From contig NZ_JACOPQ010000019.1 of the NCBI RefSeq assembly GCF_014287675.1, positions 1 through 64,000 of the forward strand: DNA of 64,000 nucleotides, in the 5' to 3' direction. Shown here piece by piece: positions 16,052-25,062 of the stretch. The translations under genes were made by a program, and so were the position numbers. The number at the start of each line of letters is the position of its first letter. Position 1 is the first letter of the stretch. The notes under the pieces were generated by a model. The model was not told where the DNA came from. It worked only from the letters and a program-made list of their open reading frames with translations, and made no database searches. The stretch is from Lawsonibacter faecis. GTDB lineage: Bacteria; Bacillota; Clostridia; Oscillospirales; Oscillospiraceae.

Positions 16052-18328
16052 CTATTCCGTCTGCGCCATGGGGACAGGCTTCCCGGAATAGGCCAATTCC
16101 TCAAAATCCGCCACCGGCATGGGCCGGGCGAAGACAAAGCCCTGCACCATGTCGCAGCTGGTCCGCCGCAGAAATTCCGCCTGCCGGGGCCGCTCCACTC
16201 CCTCGCAGACAGTCTGGATTCTCAGTCTGCGCGCCAGCTCCAGCACGCTCTGGACCACGGAGTCCCCCCGGTCGTTCTCCCCCTCGTCGGAGAAGAAGGT
16301 CCGGTCCAGCTTGATGACGTCGATGTTCAGATCCTTGAGCATATTCAGTGACGAGTAGCCGCTGCCGAAATCGTCCAGCGAGCAGCGGTAGCCCCGCTGG
16401 TGGAACTCCCCCAGCACCATCCGCAGCGCCTCCGCGTTCTCGAAGGCCACGGTCTCGGTGAGTTCGAACTCCAAAAGCTCCGGCGGCACGTCGTATCTGG
16501 CCCGGATCTCGTCGTACGGGGCGAGGATATTCAGGCTGCGCAGATGGACCCGGGAGAGGTTCACCGAGATGGGCATGGGTTTTTTCCCCTCGTCCAGCCA
16601 TTTGCGCAGCAGCCTGCAGACCTGCTCAAAGACGTAGAGGTCCACCTTCACGATGAAGCCGTTCTGCTCAAAGAGGGGGATGAACTCGCTGGGGGGCAGC
16701 AGTCCCCGGGTCCGGTCCCGCCAGCGCACCAGCGCCTCCGCTCCGGCCACGCTGTTCCAGCGCAGCTCCACCTTGGGCTGGAGGTAGACCTCAAATTCCC
16801 CCGCCGCCAGGGCGGCCTCCATGCGGTTTTCAATCTCCTTCTCCCGGAGCATCCGGCTGCGCCCGTCATTGGTGTAGAAGGCGCAGACGTTCACGCTGCC
16901 CGGCTTGCTCCGCTTGGCGGCCTCCCTGGCCTCGTTGGCCCGGCCCTGGATGGTCACGATGTCCAGCTGTGGATCGTCCACGATGCAGACTCCCTCAGCC
17001 ATAGTGAGCAGATACTTCTCCTGCAGCTTATCATTGAAGCGGTTGATCTCCTCGGCCATCTCCCCCAGGCGCCGCTCCAGCACCGCCCTGTCCCCGCACT
17101 TCAGCAGCAGCTTGAACACGTCGCCCGAAATCCGGGCCAGCAGCTCGCCCTCGCCCAGCCGGGCGGCTATGACGTCGTGGATAAATTTGAGGGTCTTGTC
17201 CCCCATCTCGCTGCCGAAGGTGTCGTTGATGAGCTTGAATTTCTCCACATCCATGGAGACCAGCGCATAGGTCCCGGGCGGCGCGGCGCGGAGCAGCTTC
17301 ACCGCCTCCCTGGTGAAGTAGGCGCGGCTGCGTCCCCCGGTCACCGGGTCGCAGAAGGCCAGCTGCTCCAGCTCCTTCCGCTGGCGGCGGAAGCTGCGCT
17401 TCACCAGGAGGATCAGCGCCAGGAAGAGGAGCACAATGGCGCTGTCCACCACCACGGCCAGGAGGATCATCCTGTCCACCGTCCTCCCCGCCGTCTCGGT
17501 GGGCACCACCGAGAGGAGGTACCAGTCGTTGTAGTCCAGCGGCTGGTAGACCATCGTCTTGTGAATCCCGTCGCGCAGCGCGTAGTAGAGGATGCCCGAG
17601 CGGCCCGACTCCATGTCGCTGCGCACCTGCCCGATGTCGTACCCCCGGTCCACACGCCCCAGCTCCAGGTCCAGGAAGAGGTTCAGGTCCTCGTCGGGCG
17701 CGTTTTTGCTGTCGGTGGATGTGACCACGTCACCCTGTCGGTCCACGATGACCGAGTATCCCTCCCCGCCGAAGCTCTCCACGCCCAGATAGCTGCGCAT
17801 ATCGTCCAGCAGCGCGCTCCCGGCAAGGACGCCCACCTGGGCACCGTCCTGCCAAAGCGGCACCGCGTACACCACCGCCATCGCCTCCTCCGTGGGGGAG
17901 TAGGCCACGTCGGACACCGCGGCCTCACCGCCCAGCGCCCGCAGGATGACCGGGCTGCCGCTCACTGAGAGGCTGCGGCCGTCGGTGGTCTCCATCCAGC
18001 CGTCCATATCCGCAATTCCCATGCGTACCATGTGGTTGCTCCCGGCGGCCACCCGCAGCAGCTCCATCCGCTCTCCCGGCTTCTCCAGCCGCAGGCAGAG
18101 ATCTCCCGCGGTGTCCATGGCCTCAAAGACGTCCGCCATCCGTTGATCCACCTGATCCGCGATGTGGTTGGACACCTCCCCCAGGTACCGCTCTGTCTCC
18201 CCGTGCATGAAATTACGAAGAATGCTGACCCTGATAAAGCACATCAGCGCCACCACCGCACCCACCAGCAGCAGTCCAGCGATGAACACGCGAAAGCCGT
18301 GCGCACCCTCGTCCCAGTCTGTCTTCAC
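16052..18328 (-). CDS. Membrane-anchored c-di-GMP phosphodiesterase (EAL) with degenerate GGDEF
   Basis: 758 residues. A membrane segment (about 14-36) precedes an extracellular sensor region of the Cache type (about 40-275) and a second membrane segment (about 278-300). The following GGDEF domain is degenerate: the motif reads SGDVF within ARISGDVFKLLLK, so cyclase activity is unlikely. The C-terminal EAL domain looks active: EALVRW, PPSEFIPLFEQNGFI, ELTETVAF and DDFGSGYSSL carry the metal and substrate residues. It should hydrolyse c-di-GMP. GTG 18328 follows GGGGAGGTG and is better placed than the GTG at 18349. It lies 17 nt after the stop of the cyclase gene, so the two opposing activities are co-expressed. 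Confidence 0.88.
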   Translation of the reverse strand: MKTDWDEGAHGFRVFIAGLLLVGAVVALMCFIRVSILRNFMHGETERYLGEVSNHIADQVDQRMADVFEAMDTAGDLCLRLEKPGERMELLRVAAGSNHMVRMGIADMDGWMETTDGRSLSVSGSPVILRALGGEAAVSDVAYSPTEEAMAVVYAVPLWQDGAQVGVLAGSALLDDMRSYLGVESFGGEGYSVIVDRQGDVVTSTDSKNAPDEDLNLFLDLELGRVDRGYDIGQVRSDMESGRSGILYYALRDGIHKTMVYQPLDYNDWYLLSVVPTETAGRTVDRMILLAVVVDSAIVLLFLALILLVKRSFRRQRKELEQLAFCDPVTGGRSRAYFTREAVKLLRAAPPGTYALVSMDVEKFKLINDTFGSEMGDKTLKFIHDVIAARLGEGELLARISGDVFKLLLKCGDRAVLERRLGEMAEEINRFNDKLQEKYLLTMAEGVCIVDDPQLDIVTIQGRANEAREAAKRSKPGSVNVCAFYTNDGRSRMLREKEIENRMEAALAAGEFEVYLQPKVELRWNSVAGAEALVRWRDRTRGLLPPSEFIPLFEQNGFIVKVDLYVFEQVCRLLRKWLDEGKKPMPISVNLSRVHLRSLNILAPYDEIRARYDVPPELLEFELTETVAFENAEALRMVLGEFHQRGYRCSLDDFGSGYSSLNMLKDLNIDVIKLDRTFFSDEGENDRGDSVVQSVLELARRLRIQTVCEGVERPRQAEFLRRTSCDMVQGFVFARPMPVADFEELAYSGKPVPMAQTE

Positions 18329-18345
18329 CTGTTCACCTCCCCGCG

Positions 18346-20859
18346 TCACTCGTCCACGCGGAATCCATTTCTGCCCTGCTTTTTAGCCTCGTAGAGCGCC
18401 CGGTCCGCGCGCTGGTAGAGCTGACCGAAGGACTCGCCGCTGCCGGCCAGGGCCGCGCCGATGCTCACGCTCACCCGCAGCCCGGCCTCTCCGGTCTCCA
18501 GCGCCTGCGCCTGCTTGAGAATCAGGCGGCACTTGTCCTCCACCACCGTCCGCTCCTTCACGCTGGTCATAAATATTGCAAACTCGTCCCCGCCCAGCCG
18601 GCCCAGCAGGTCCTCCTGGCGGAACACCCTGCCCAGCACGCCGGAGAGTCCGGAGAGCACGCGGTCGCCGGTAAAGTGCCCATACTGGTCGTTGACGCTC
18701 TTGAAGTGGTCAATGTCGATGATGAGCAGCGCGCCCCGCCTCTCGCCGCCGTCCATAGCCTCGGCAGCCATGCTGCGGATGGTGGCGGAGTTGTAGAGCC
18801 CGGTCAGGCTGTCCCGCTGGGCCTGCTCCACCAGCAGCGCCCGCTCCTCTTTTTCCCGCTGGATATTGGTCAGCTTGCCGATGGTGACCAGGGGCTTGCC
18901 CCCCTCGTCCTTGAGCTGCTTGGCGGTGACCCGGAACCAGCAGCGGCTCCCGTCGGAGAGGGAGAGCTGCATATCCCTGCCCTGCTCCCCGCCGCTCTGG
19001 AGCATCCGGAACAGCTCCCGGCCCGCCGCGCCCTTTTCGGAGTCCTCCTGCCCGATGCGGAACCCAAAATGCTCTTGCACCACGGGCACGCCCAGCATCC
19101 GGGCGCTCCTGGCCGCCAGAGTGAGGCGGTCCTTCCGGTAGTCGTATTCGAAAAGATGCTCGTTTGAGAGCTCGCACAGCTGGGCATATCTGCGGTTTTC
19201 CAGCTCCGCCTGCCGCATCAGGCGCATCCGGGAGTGGTAATAGAGCAGCAACGCCCCGGCGATGACCAACGCCAGCACCGCCGCCGCCATCATGACCACC
19301 CAGGGGTTGGCCTTCACGAAGGCGCCCAGGGTGATGGACTCCTCCGGCACCGCGTTGCGGTAGACCATAGCCTGCAGCTCGTCATTGGGAATGCTGAGCA
19401 CCGCCTTGTTGAGAATGGTGAGCAGGGTCATATCCACCGGCTTGGACACGCCAATGCACAGCTCCTGCGTGGTGCCCGACTGGGGCACCAGCGAGACATT
19501 GCGGTATTTATCGCGGTTGGCGTAGTACTGTACGGTGTAGCCGTTCCCGTAGGAGTAGTCCGCCCGGCCGCTGTCCACCGCCTCAATGCACTCGCGCACG
19601 GTGTCGTACCAAATGACGTCCCCCATGTATTCGCCGCGGTAGATGAGCCCCTTGGCCAGGGCCAGCCGCTTGCCCGCCAGGCTGGACGCGTCTATGCTCC
19701 CCCCCAGCACCATCACAATCTGGGCCTCCAGATAGGGCCGTCCCAGGGCGACGCCGTAGTACTCGGCGCTCTCGTAGTCGTAGGGGACGCAGGCAGCCAT
19801 GTCCACCGTCCCCTCCTCCATAAACCGCACCAGCTCCTCCGAGGAGTGGGCCGTCACATACTGGAACTGTAGGCCCGTCTGCTGCGCAATATAGTCAAAG
19901 ACCTCCCGGGCCACCCCCACAAACTCCCCGGTGTCCGGGTCGATGTCCTGTATCGGGGCCTTCCCCTCCACCACCGCCACCCGCAGGGTGTCCACGCCCC
20001 TGATATAGGTCCGCTCCTCGCCGCCCAGGCGGAGGCTGTCGTCCTTATGTCCAAAATACTTTTCGTATAGCTCCACCTCGAAATAGGGGTCCGCCTTGCT
20101 GATCTCCGCAATGGCGCTGCTGAGCCTTGCGGTCACCTGACTGTTCCCCTTGGTGGTGGCGAAGTAGAACGGGTTGGGGGAAAAGCGGACGATCTGCCGC
20201 ATATCGTCCTCCAGGGCGACATCCACCCAGAGCACCGCGTCGGCCTCGCCGCTGTGCAGCTTCTCCAGCTGCTCCCTGTCGCTCTTGCAGGCGACGTACT
20301 CCACGCTGATCTGGCTGCTCTCGCAAAAGCGCGCGAGCTGCTCGTTGCGGGATACGGCCCGCTCAATCACCGCCACCCGCAGCACCCTGCCGATGGCGTA
20401 ATTGCTCTCGGTGATGTCGCTCTCGTCCAGCACGGCCAGAACGGAGTGAGAGGTACCGTAGCTGTAGCCGGGATAGTCGTAAATCTCCTCCAGGGCGTCG
20501 CTGTAGTTCATGGCGCCCAGCAGGTCCAGATCGCCGCGCTCAAGCATCTCCAGCATTTCGGACAAAACGTCGTTGAGGCTGCCGTCCATCTGCACAAATT
20601 CATACTCCCAGCCGGTATACTGGGCGATTTCCCGGAGGTACTCGTAGGTATACCCCGACAGGTTTCCATCTCCGTCCACCTCGGTGAGCCCCGCCTGAAT
20701 CGGAAAACCCACCCGCAGGGTCTCGCCGGACTCTGCCGTCGCCCGGCCCGGCGGTGCCAGGGCGACGCAGAGCAGCACCGTCATAACCGCGGCCGTCAGC
20801 CGCGCCAGCCTCCCCACCGCTCCACCTACTCTCTCTTTTGCATCATTTCCTGATAGCAT
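18346..20859 (-). CDS. Diguanylate cyclase with tandem periplasmic solute-binding domains
   Basis: 837 residues: signal peptide or anchor (LTAAVMTVLLCVALAPPG), two SBP_bac_3-type ligand-binding domains (about 45-275 starting ETLRVGFPIQAG, and about 285-510 starting DTLRVAVVEGKAP), one membrane helix (WVVMMAAAVLALVIAGALLL, about 528-547), a PAS-like region (about 560-680), and a GGDEF domain with intact motif in LLGRLGGDEFAIFM. It should make c-di-GMP in response to an extracellular small ligand, perhaps an amino acid. The start is uncertain: ATG 20859 touches a possible -10 (TAGAAT), so the GTG at 20817 (VGRLARLTAAV) is an alternative. The EAL gene follows. Confidence 0.88.
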   Translation of the reverse strand: MLSGNDAKERVGGAVGRLARLTAAVMTVLLCVALAPPGRATAESGETLRVGFPIQAGLTEVDGDGNLSGYTYEYLREIAQYTGWEYEFVQMDGSLNDVLSEMLEMLERGDLDLLGAMNYSDALEEIYDYPGYSYGTSHSVLAVLDESDITESNYAIGRVLRVAVIERAVSRNEQLARFCESSQISVEYVACKSDREQLEKLHSGEADAVLWVDVALEDDMRQIVRFSPNPFYFATTKGNSQVTARLSSAIAEISKADPYFEVELYEKYFGHKDDSLRLGGEERTYIRGVDTLRVAVVEGKAPIQDIDPDTGEFVGVAREVFDYIAQQTGLQFQYVTAHSSEELVRFMEEGTVDMAACVPYDYESAEYYGVALGRPYLEAQIVMVLGGSIDASSLAGKRLALAKGLIYRGEYMGDVIWYDTVRECIEAVDSGRADYSYGNGYTVQYYANRDKYRNVSLVPQSGTTQELCIGVSKPVDMTLLTILNKAVLSIPNDELQAMVYRNAVPEESITLGAFVKANPWVVMMAAAVLALVIAGALLLYYHSRMRLMRQAELENRRYAQLCELSNEHLFEYDYRKDRLTLAARSARMLGVPVVQEHFGFRIGQEDSEKGAAGRELFRMLQSGGEQGRDMQLSLSDGSRCWFRVTAKQLKDEGGKPLVTIGKLTNIQREKEERALLVEQAQRDSLTGLYNSATIRSMAAEAMDGGERRGALLIIDIDHFKSVNDQYGHFTGDRVLSGLSGVLGRVFRQEDLLGRLGGDEFAIFMTSVKERTVVEDKCRLILKQAQALETGEAGLRVSVSIGAALAGSGESFGQLYQRADRALYEAKKQGRNGFRVDE

Positions 20860-21269
20860 ATTCTACAGCATAACGAGGAAAAGCACAAGTTATATCATCC
20901 TGTTTCGTGCGCATTTATCTGCCCAAATATGTAACTATTCCATATTTTTACTGTACTTTTTGCACAGATTACCTATCCATGTTTTAGTTTTTTTGTCATG
21001 GTTGTCAAGCGCGGCTTTTTGTGTTAAACTATGCTTGGACCGGGATGGACTTCGTCCCCCCGGCTACATACAAACAGGCGGTACGGGACTACTCCATTCA
21101 CGGGTACGTCCGTGCCCGAAATAGGCCCGTCTCGCCGTAAAAAAGGAGGAGACCAAAACCCGCCGGGCCGGCGGTGCGGCAGTGTGGAGACCTGCCGTAA
21201 AGCGTGCGGGGTGTCGCTCCCTGCCCGCAAGACTGTATTTGCAGAGGCTTTGCAGTCACGGCCTTGTAC
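20860..21269. other. 410-nt divergent intergenic region with long leader to the ABC ATPase gene
   Basis: The left part is AT-rich and holds the minus promoter of the cyclase (TTGTGC-17-TAGAAT near 20865-20893). On the plus strand TTGTCA (21002-21007), 17 nt and TAAACT form a SigA promoter, followed by a leader of about 230 nt. The leader contains an isolated strong SD (AAAAAAGGAGGAG, about 21139-21151) with no convincing frame behind it. I recognise no riboswitch. Confidence 0.5.
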
Positions 21270-22394
21270 ATGGCAACTTTGAGTCTGAAGAACATCAAGA
21301 AGATCTACGACAAGAACGTCGTAGCCGTCCACGATTTCAACCTGGAGATCGCGGACAAGGAATTCATCGTCCTGGTCGGACCTTCCGGCTGCGGCAAGTC
21401 CACCACCCTGCGTATGATCGCGGGCCTGGAGGACATCTCCGACGGCGACCTTTTCATCGGCGAGAAGCGGATGAACGACGTGGAGCCCAAGGATCGCGAC
21501 ATCGCAATGGTGTTCCAGAACTACGCCCTCTATCCCCATATGACCGTGTACGAAAATATGGCCTTCGCCCTGAAGCTGCGTAAGACTCCCAAGGCCGAGA
21601 TCGACAAAAAGGTCCGCGAGGCCGCCGAGATCCTCGATATCACCACCTACCTGGAGCGCAAGCCCAAGGCTCTGTCCGGCGGCCAGCGCCAGCGTGTGGC
21701 CATCGGCCGCGCCATCGTGCGTGAGCCCCAGGTCTTCCTGATGGACGAACCCCTGTCCAACCTGGACGCCAAGCTGCGCAACCAGATGCGCGCCGAGATC
21801 ATCAAGCTCCGCCAGCGCATCGACACCACCTTCATCTACGTCACCCACGACCAGACCGAGGCCATGACCCTGGGCGACCGCATCGTCATTATGAAGGACG
21901 GCTTCATCCAGCAGATCGGTACACCCCAGCAGGTCTTCGACCACCCCGCCAACATCTTCGTGGCCGGCTTCATCGGCTCCCCCCAGATGAACCTCTTCGA
22001 CGCCAAGCTGGTCAAGGACGGCGCCGGTTATTACTGTACCTACGGCGAGACCCGTGTGGCGCTCTCCGACCGCATCCAGAAGGGCCTGGCCGCCAAGGGC
22101 GTGAACTCCATGGACGTCACCCTGGGCTGCCGCCCCGAGCATATGACCCTCAAGCAGGCCGCCGACCCCACCACCGTCAACGCCCATGTGGACGTGTCCG
22201 AGATGATGGGCAGCGAGGTCCATCTCCATGTGGTCGCCGGCGAGAAGGACGTGGTTCTGCGCATCCCCTCCACCGACCTGCCCGCCCAGCACCGGGCCGG
22301 CATTCCCTTCGGCACCGAGGTCCACTTCTCCTTCCCGGAGGACCTGGTCCATCTCTTCGACCCGTCCACCGAGCTGAACCTGCTGGCCCTGTAA
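21270..22394 (+). CDS. Carbohydrate ABC transporter ATPase, MsmK/UgpC/MalK type (orphan)
   Basis: 374 residues. Walker A GPSGCGKST (38-46), Q-loop FQNYALYPHM, signature LSGGQRQRVAIGRA, Walker B VFLMDEPLSNLD and H-loop VTHDQTEA are all intact. The C-terminal part from about 240 is the OB-fold regulatory domain of the CUT1 sugar importers (MsmK, UgpC, MalK). No permease or binding protein is adjacent. In Firmicutes a single such ATPase often serves several sugar importers, which probably applies here. No SD is visible before ATG 21270. A strong terminator follows. Confidence 0.92.
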   Translation: MATLSLKNIKKIYDKNVVAVHDFNLEIADKEFIVLVGPSGCGKSTTLRMIAGLEDISDGDLFIGEKRMNDVEPKDRDIAMVFQNYALYPHMTVYENMAFALKLRKTPKAEIDKKVREAAEILDITTYLERKPKALSGGQRQRVAIGRAIVREPQVFLMDEPLSNLDAKLRNQMRAEIIKLRQRIDTTFIYVTHDQTEAMTLGDRIVIMKDGFIQQIGTPQQVFDHPANIFVAGFIGSPQMNLFDAKLVKDGAGYYCTYGETRVALSDRIQKGLAAKGVNSMDVTLGCRPEHMTLKQAADPTTVNAHVDVSEMMGSEVHLHVVAGEKDVVLRIPSTDLPAQHRAGIPFGTEVHFSFPEDLVHLFDPSTELNLLAL

Positions 22395-22415
22395 GATAAG
22401 AACTAAGAATCAGAT

Positions 22416-22458
22416 AATTCGGTCTGCCGCGAAGCTTCGCGGCAGACCGAATTTTTAT
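22416..22458 (+). terminator. Strong rho-independent terminator after the ABC ATPase gene
   Basis: A 38-bp perfect palindrome (half-site AATTCGGTCTGCCGCGAAG, 22416-22434) is followed by TTTATTT, 21 nt after the stop. Confidence 0.85.
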
Positions 22459-22590
22459 TTCTCCCCGCAGGGGCAGGCCGCGCCGCTCTATTAACTTCCG
22501 GTTTATTTTCCATCTCACAATTTAATAAGCCCTCAATTGCGCTCCCCCCCGCGCCCTGATACAATAGCCTCAACGAAAGGAGCGCTGCAA

Positions 22591-23649
22591 ATGCCGATGA
22601 ACGAGATCATCCGCGAACAGCGGAAGGCGCTGGGCCTCACCCAGGAGCAGGTGGCGGACTATCTGGGGGTCACCGCCCCGGCGGTCAACAAATGGGAGAA
22701 GGGGGCCACCTGTCCGGACATCGCCCTGCTCTCCCCTCTCGCCCGGCTCCTCAGGGTGGACCCCAACACGCTGCTCTGCTTCGGCGAGGGCCCCACCGGG
22801 CAGGAGGTTGCCCGCCTCTGCAGCGAGATCGGCGCCGCCATGCGGACGGGCGGCTTCGCACGGGGCTTCGACCTCGCCATGACCCATCTCCGGACGTACC
22901 CCGCCTGCGCCCCCCTGCTCCACAGCGCCGCCATGCTGCTGGACGGCGGCCTGATGATGTCCGGCCTGTCCCCGGAGGAGAGAGAACCCTACGCCGCCCG
23001 GATCATCACCCTCTATGAACGCGCCGCCGACTGCGGGGACGGGGAGATCCGCGTCAGCTCCACCTTCCTGCTGGCCTCAAAGCACATTGCTTCCGGGCAG
23101 TACGACAGCGCCCAGGCCCTGCTGGACCGCCTCCCCGAGCGCAGCGCCATGGACAAGCGTCTGCTCCAGGCCAATCTCTGGGCCAGACAGGGGAAGCTGG
23201 CCCAGGCCGCCGAGGTCCTGGAGTCCCGCCTGCTCTCCGCCCTCAACGAGCTCCAGGCCCTCCTGCTGCCCCTGGCCGAGATCGCCCGGAAGGAGGGCCG
23301 GGCCGGCGACGCCGACCGGATTGCGGAAATGGCCGGGCAGGCCGTGGACCTCTTCGGCCAGTGGTCCTACGCCGCAGCCGTCCCGCCCTTCCAGCTCGCC
23401 CTGGCCCGGGAGGACGCCGCAGCCGCCCTGGCCCGGCTCTCCGAGCTGCTGGAGGCCGTCCTCGCCCCCTGGGACTGCCGCTCCTCCCCGCTGTACCGCC
23501 ACCTCCCGCTCAGGGAGAGTCCCGGGGATTTCGGCGCACAGTTCCTCCCCGCCCTGCTCGCGGACCTGGAGTCCGATCCGGGCTGCGACTTTCTCCGCAC
23601 GTCTCCTGAATTTCACGCGCTCATCGCCCGCTACCGCGCCAAATGCTGA
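22591..23649 (+). CDS. XRE-family transcriptional regulator with TPR-like C-terminal domain
   Basis: 352 residues. Residues 5-60 form an XRE helix-turn-helix (REQRKALGLTQEQVADYLGV and APAVNKWEKG). The rest is alpha-helical with repeated A-x-x-L-L patterns (ASGQYDSAQALLDRLPE, RQGKLAQAAEVLESRLL) like tetratricopeptide repeats. Such proteins are often stand-alone regulators; RRNPP-type peptide sensing is one option but not shown. ATG 22591 has AAAGGAG 8 nt upstream. No partner gene is next to it. Confidence 0.82.
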   Translation: MPMNEIIREQRKALGLTQEQVADYLGVTAPAVNKWEKGATCPDIALLSPLARLLRVDPNTLLCFGEGPTGQEVARLCSEIGAAMRTGGFARGFDLAMTHLRTYPACAPLLHSAAMLLDGGLMMSGLSPEEREPYAARIITLYERAADCGDGEIRVSSTFLLASKHIASGQYDSAQALLDRLPERSAMDKRLLQANLWARQGKLAQAAEVLESRLLSALNELQALLLPLAEIARKEGRAGDADRIAEMAGQAVDLFGQWSYAAAVPPFQLALAREDAAAALARLSELLEAVLAPWDCRSSPLYRHLPLRESPGDFGAQFLPALLADLESDPGCDFLRTSPEFHALIARYRAKC

Positions 23650-23695
23650 AACCCACCCGGCAGCCTCATCAGACTGCCGGGTGGGTTTCTGTTTT
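23648..23695 (+). terminator. Rho-independent terminator between XRE gene and the end of the cobalamin operon
   Basis: GAAACCCACCCGGCAG (23648-23663) pairs with its complement at 23674-23689, followed by TGTTTTG. Both converging transcripts could use it. Confidence 0.8.
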
Positions 23696-23781
23696 GCTCT
23701 TCTCCTCCCTTGACAGGGGGGAGAACCGGCCGGGGCGGAGGATTTCATCCCAGCCCCAAGCCGCCCCTGTATAGCGCCGCC

Positions 23782-25062
23782 TTACAGCGCCCCCAGCACT
23801 TCCCCGGCGGCCTCCAGCGTCCGCCGTAGGTCCTCCCCGCTGTGGGCGGCGGAGACGAACATGGCCTCGAACTGGGCGGGAGCCAGATAGACCCCCCGCT
23901 CCAGCATCCCGGCGAAATAGCGGGCGTACTTTCCCACGTCGCTGCCCTTGGCGTCGGTAAAGGTGTTCACGTCGTCCGGGGTGAAGAAGGGGGAGAGCAC
24001 CGAGCCCACCTGGTTGATGCGCACCCCGGTCCCGGTCCGCGCCGCGATCTCCCGCAGGCCGTCCGCCAGCCGCGCGGCGTAGCCGTTGATGCCGGAATAG
24101 ACCTCCGGATGGGCCTTCAGATAGCGCAGCTGGGCCAGCCCCGCCGCCATGGCCACGGGATTCCCGGAGAGGGTCCCCGCCTGGTAGACGCTCCCGCAGG
24201 GAGCCACCTGCTCCATCAGCGCCCGGCTGGCGCAGTAGGCCCCCACGGGCATCCCGCCGCCGATGATCTTGCCGAAGGTGACGATATCCGCCCGCACGCC
24301 GAAGAACTCCTGAGCCCCGCCCAGGGCCAGGCGGAAGCCGGTGATGACCTCGTCGAAAATGAGCAGGGCCCCGTGTTTGTCGCAGAGGGCGCGCAGGCCC
24401 TCCAGGAAGCCGGGGGCGGGACCCACCACGCCCATGTTGGCGGCCACGGGCTCCACGATGACGGCCGCCACCTCTCCCGCGTTCTCATTCAGAAGGACCT
24501 CCACGCTCTGCAGGTCGTTGAACTGGGCGGTGAGCGTGTCCTTCGCGGCCCCCACGGGCACGCCCGCGGAGGAGGGGTGCCCCCCCGCCAGGGCGGAGGA
24601 CCCGGCGTTGACGAGCATACAGTCGGAGTGGCCGTGGTAGCAGCCCTCGAACTTGATGAGCTTCTCCCGCCCGGTGGCCCCCCGGGCCAGCCGCAGGGCG
24701 GACATGACGGCCTCGGTGCCGGAGTTCACCATCCGCACCATCTCAATATTGGGCACCAGCTCCACCATGAGCCGGGCGATCTCCACCTCCCGCTCCGTGG
24801 GCGCGCCGAAGGAGAGTCCGTCCTTCACGGCCTCCTCCACCGCCTCCCTGACCGCCGGGTGGTTGTGCCCCAGTATCATGGGGCCCCAGGAGCAGACGTA
24901 GTCGATGTAGCTCCTCCCGTCCGCGTCGTGGATATACGCGCCGTCGGCCCTGGTGATGAAGCGGGGGGCCATGCCCACGGCCCGGAAGGCCCGCACCGGG
25001 GAGTTGACCCCGCCGGGCAGCACCCTTTTCGCCGCCTCAAAGAGCTGTTCGCTGCGGTCCAT
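23782..25062 (-). CDS. hemL: Glutamate-1-semialdehyde 2,1-aminomutase
   Basis: 426 residues. The PLP enzyme (EC 5.4.3.8) converts glutamate-1-semialdehyde to 5-aminolevulinate. VLPGGVNSPVRAF opens the family; VNSGTEAVMSALRLARG, FDEVITGFR and the PLP lysine in TFGKIIGGGMPVGAY are intact. The start at 25062 shares its A with the hemB stop (TGATG), so the two are translationally coupled. It is the last gene of the long tetrapyrrole/cobalamin run, although it acts early in the pathway, after HemA. Confidence 0.96.
   Translation of the reverse strand: MDRSEQLFEAAKRVLPGGVNSPVRAFRAVGMAPRFITRADGAYIHDADGRSYIDYVCSWGPMILGHNHPAVREAVEEAVKDGLSFGAPTEREVEIARLMVELVPNIEMVRMVNSGTEAVMSALRLARGATGREKLIKFEGCYHGHSDCMLVNAGSSALAGGHPSSAGVPVGAAKDTLTAQFNDLQSVEVLLNENAGEVAAVIVEPVAANMGVVGPAPGFLEGLRALCDKHGALLIFDEVITGFRLALGGAQEFFGVRADIVTFGKIIGGGMPVGAYCASRALMEQVAPCGSVYQAGTLSGNPVAMAAGLAQLRYLKAHPEVYSGINGYAARLADGLREIAARTGTGVRINQVGSVLSPFFTPDDVNTFTDAKGSDVGKYARYFAGMLERGVYLAPAQFEAMFVSAAHSGEDLRRTLEAAGEVLGAL

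Noticed and set aside
21031..21282. Small gene in the leader of the ABC ATPase
   Set aside because: The 83-codon frame starts at the promoter -10 region, has no RBS, and its composition is that of random GC-rich sequence.
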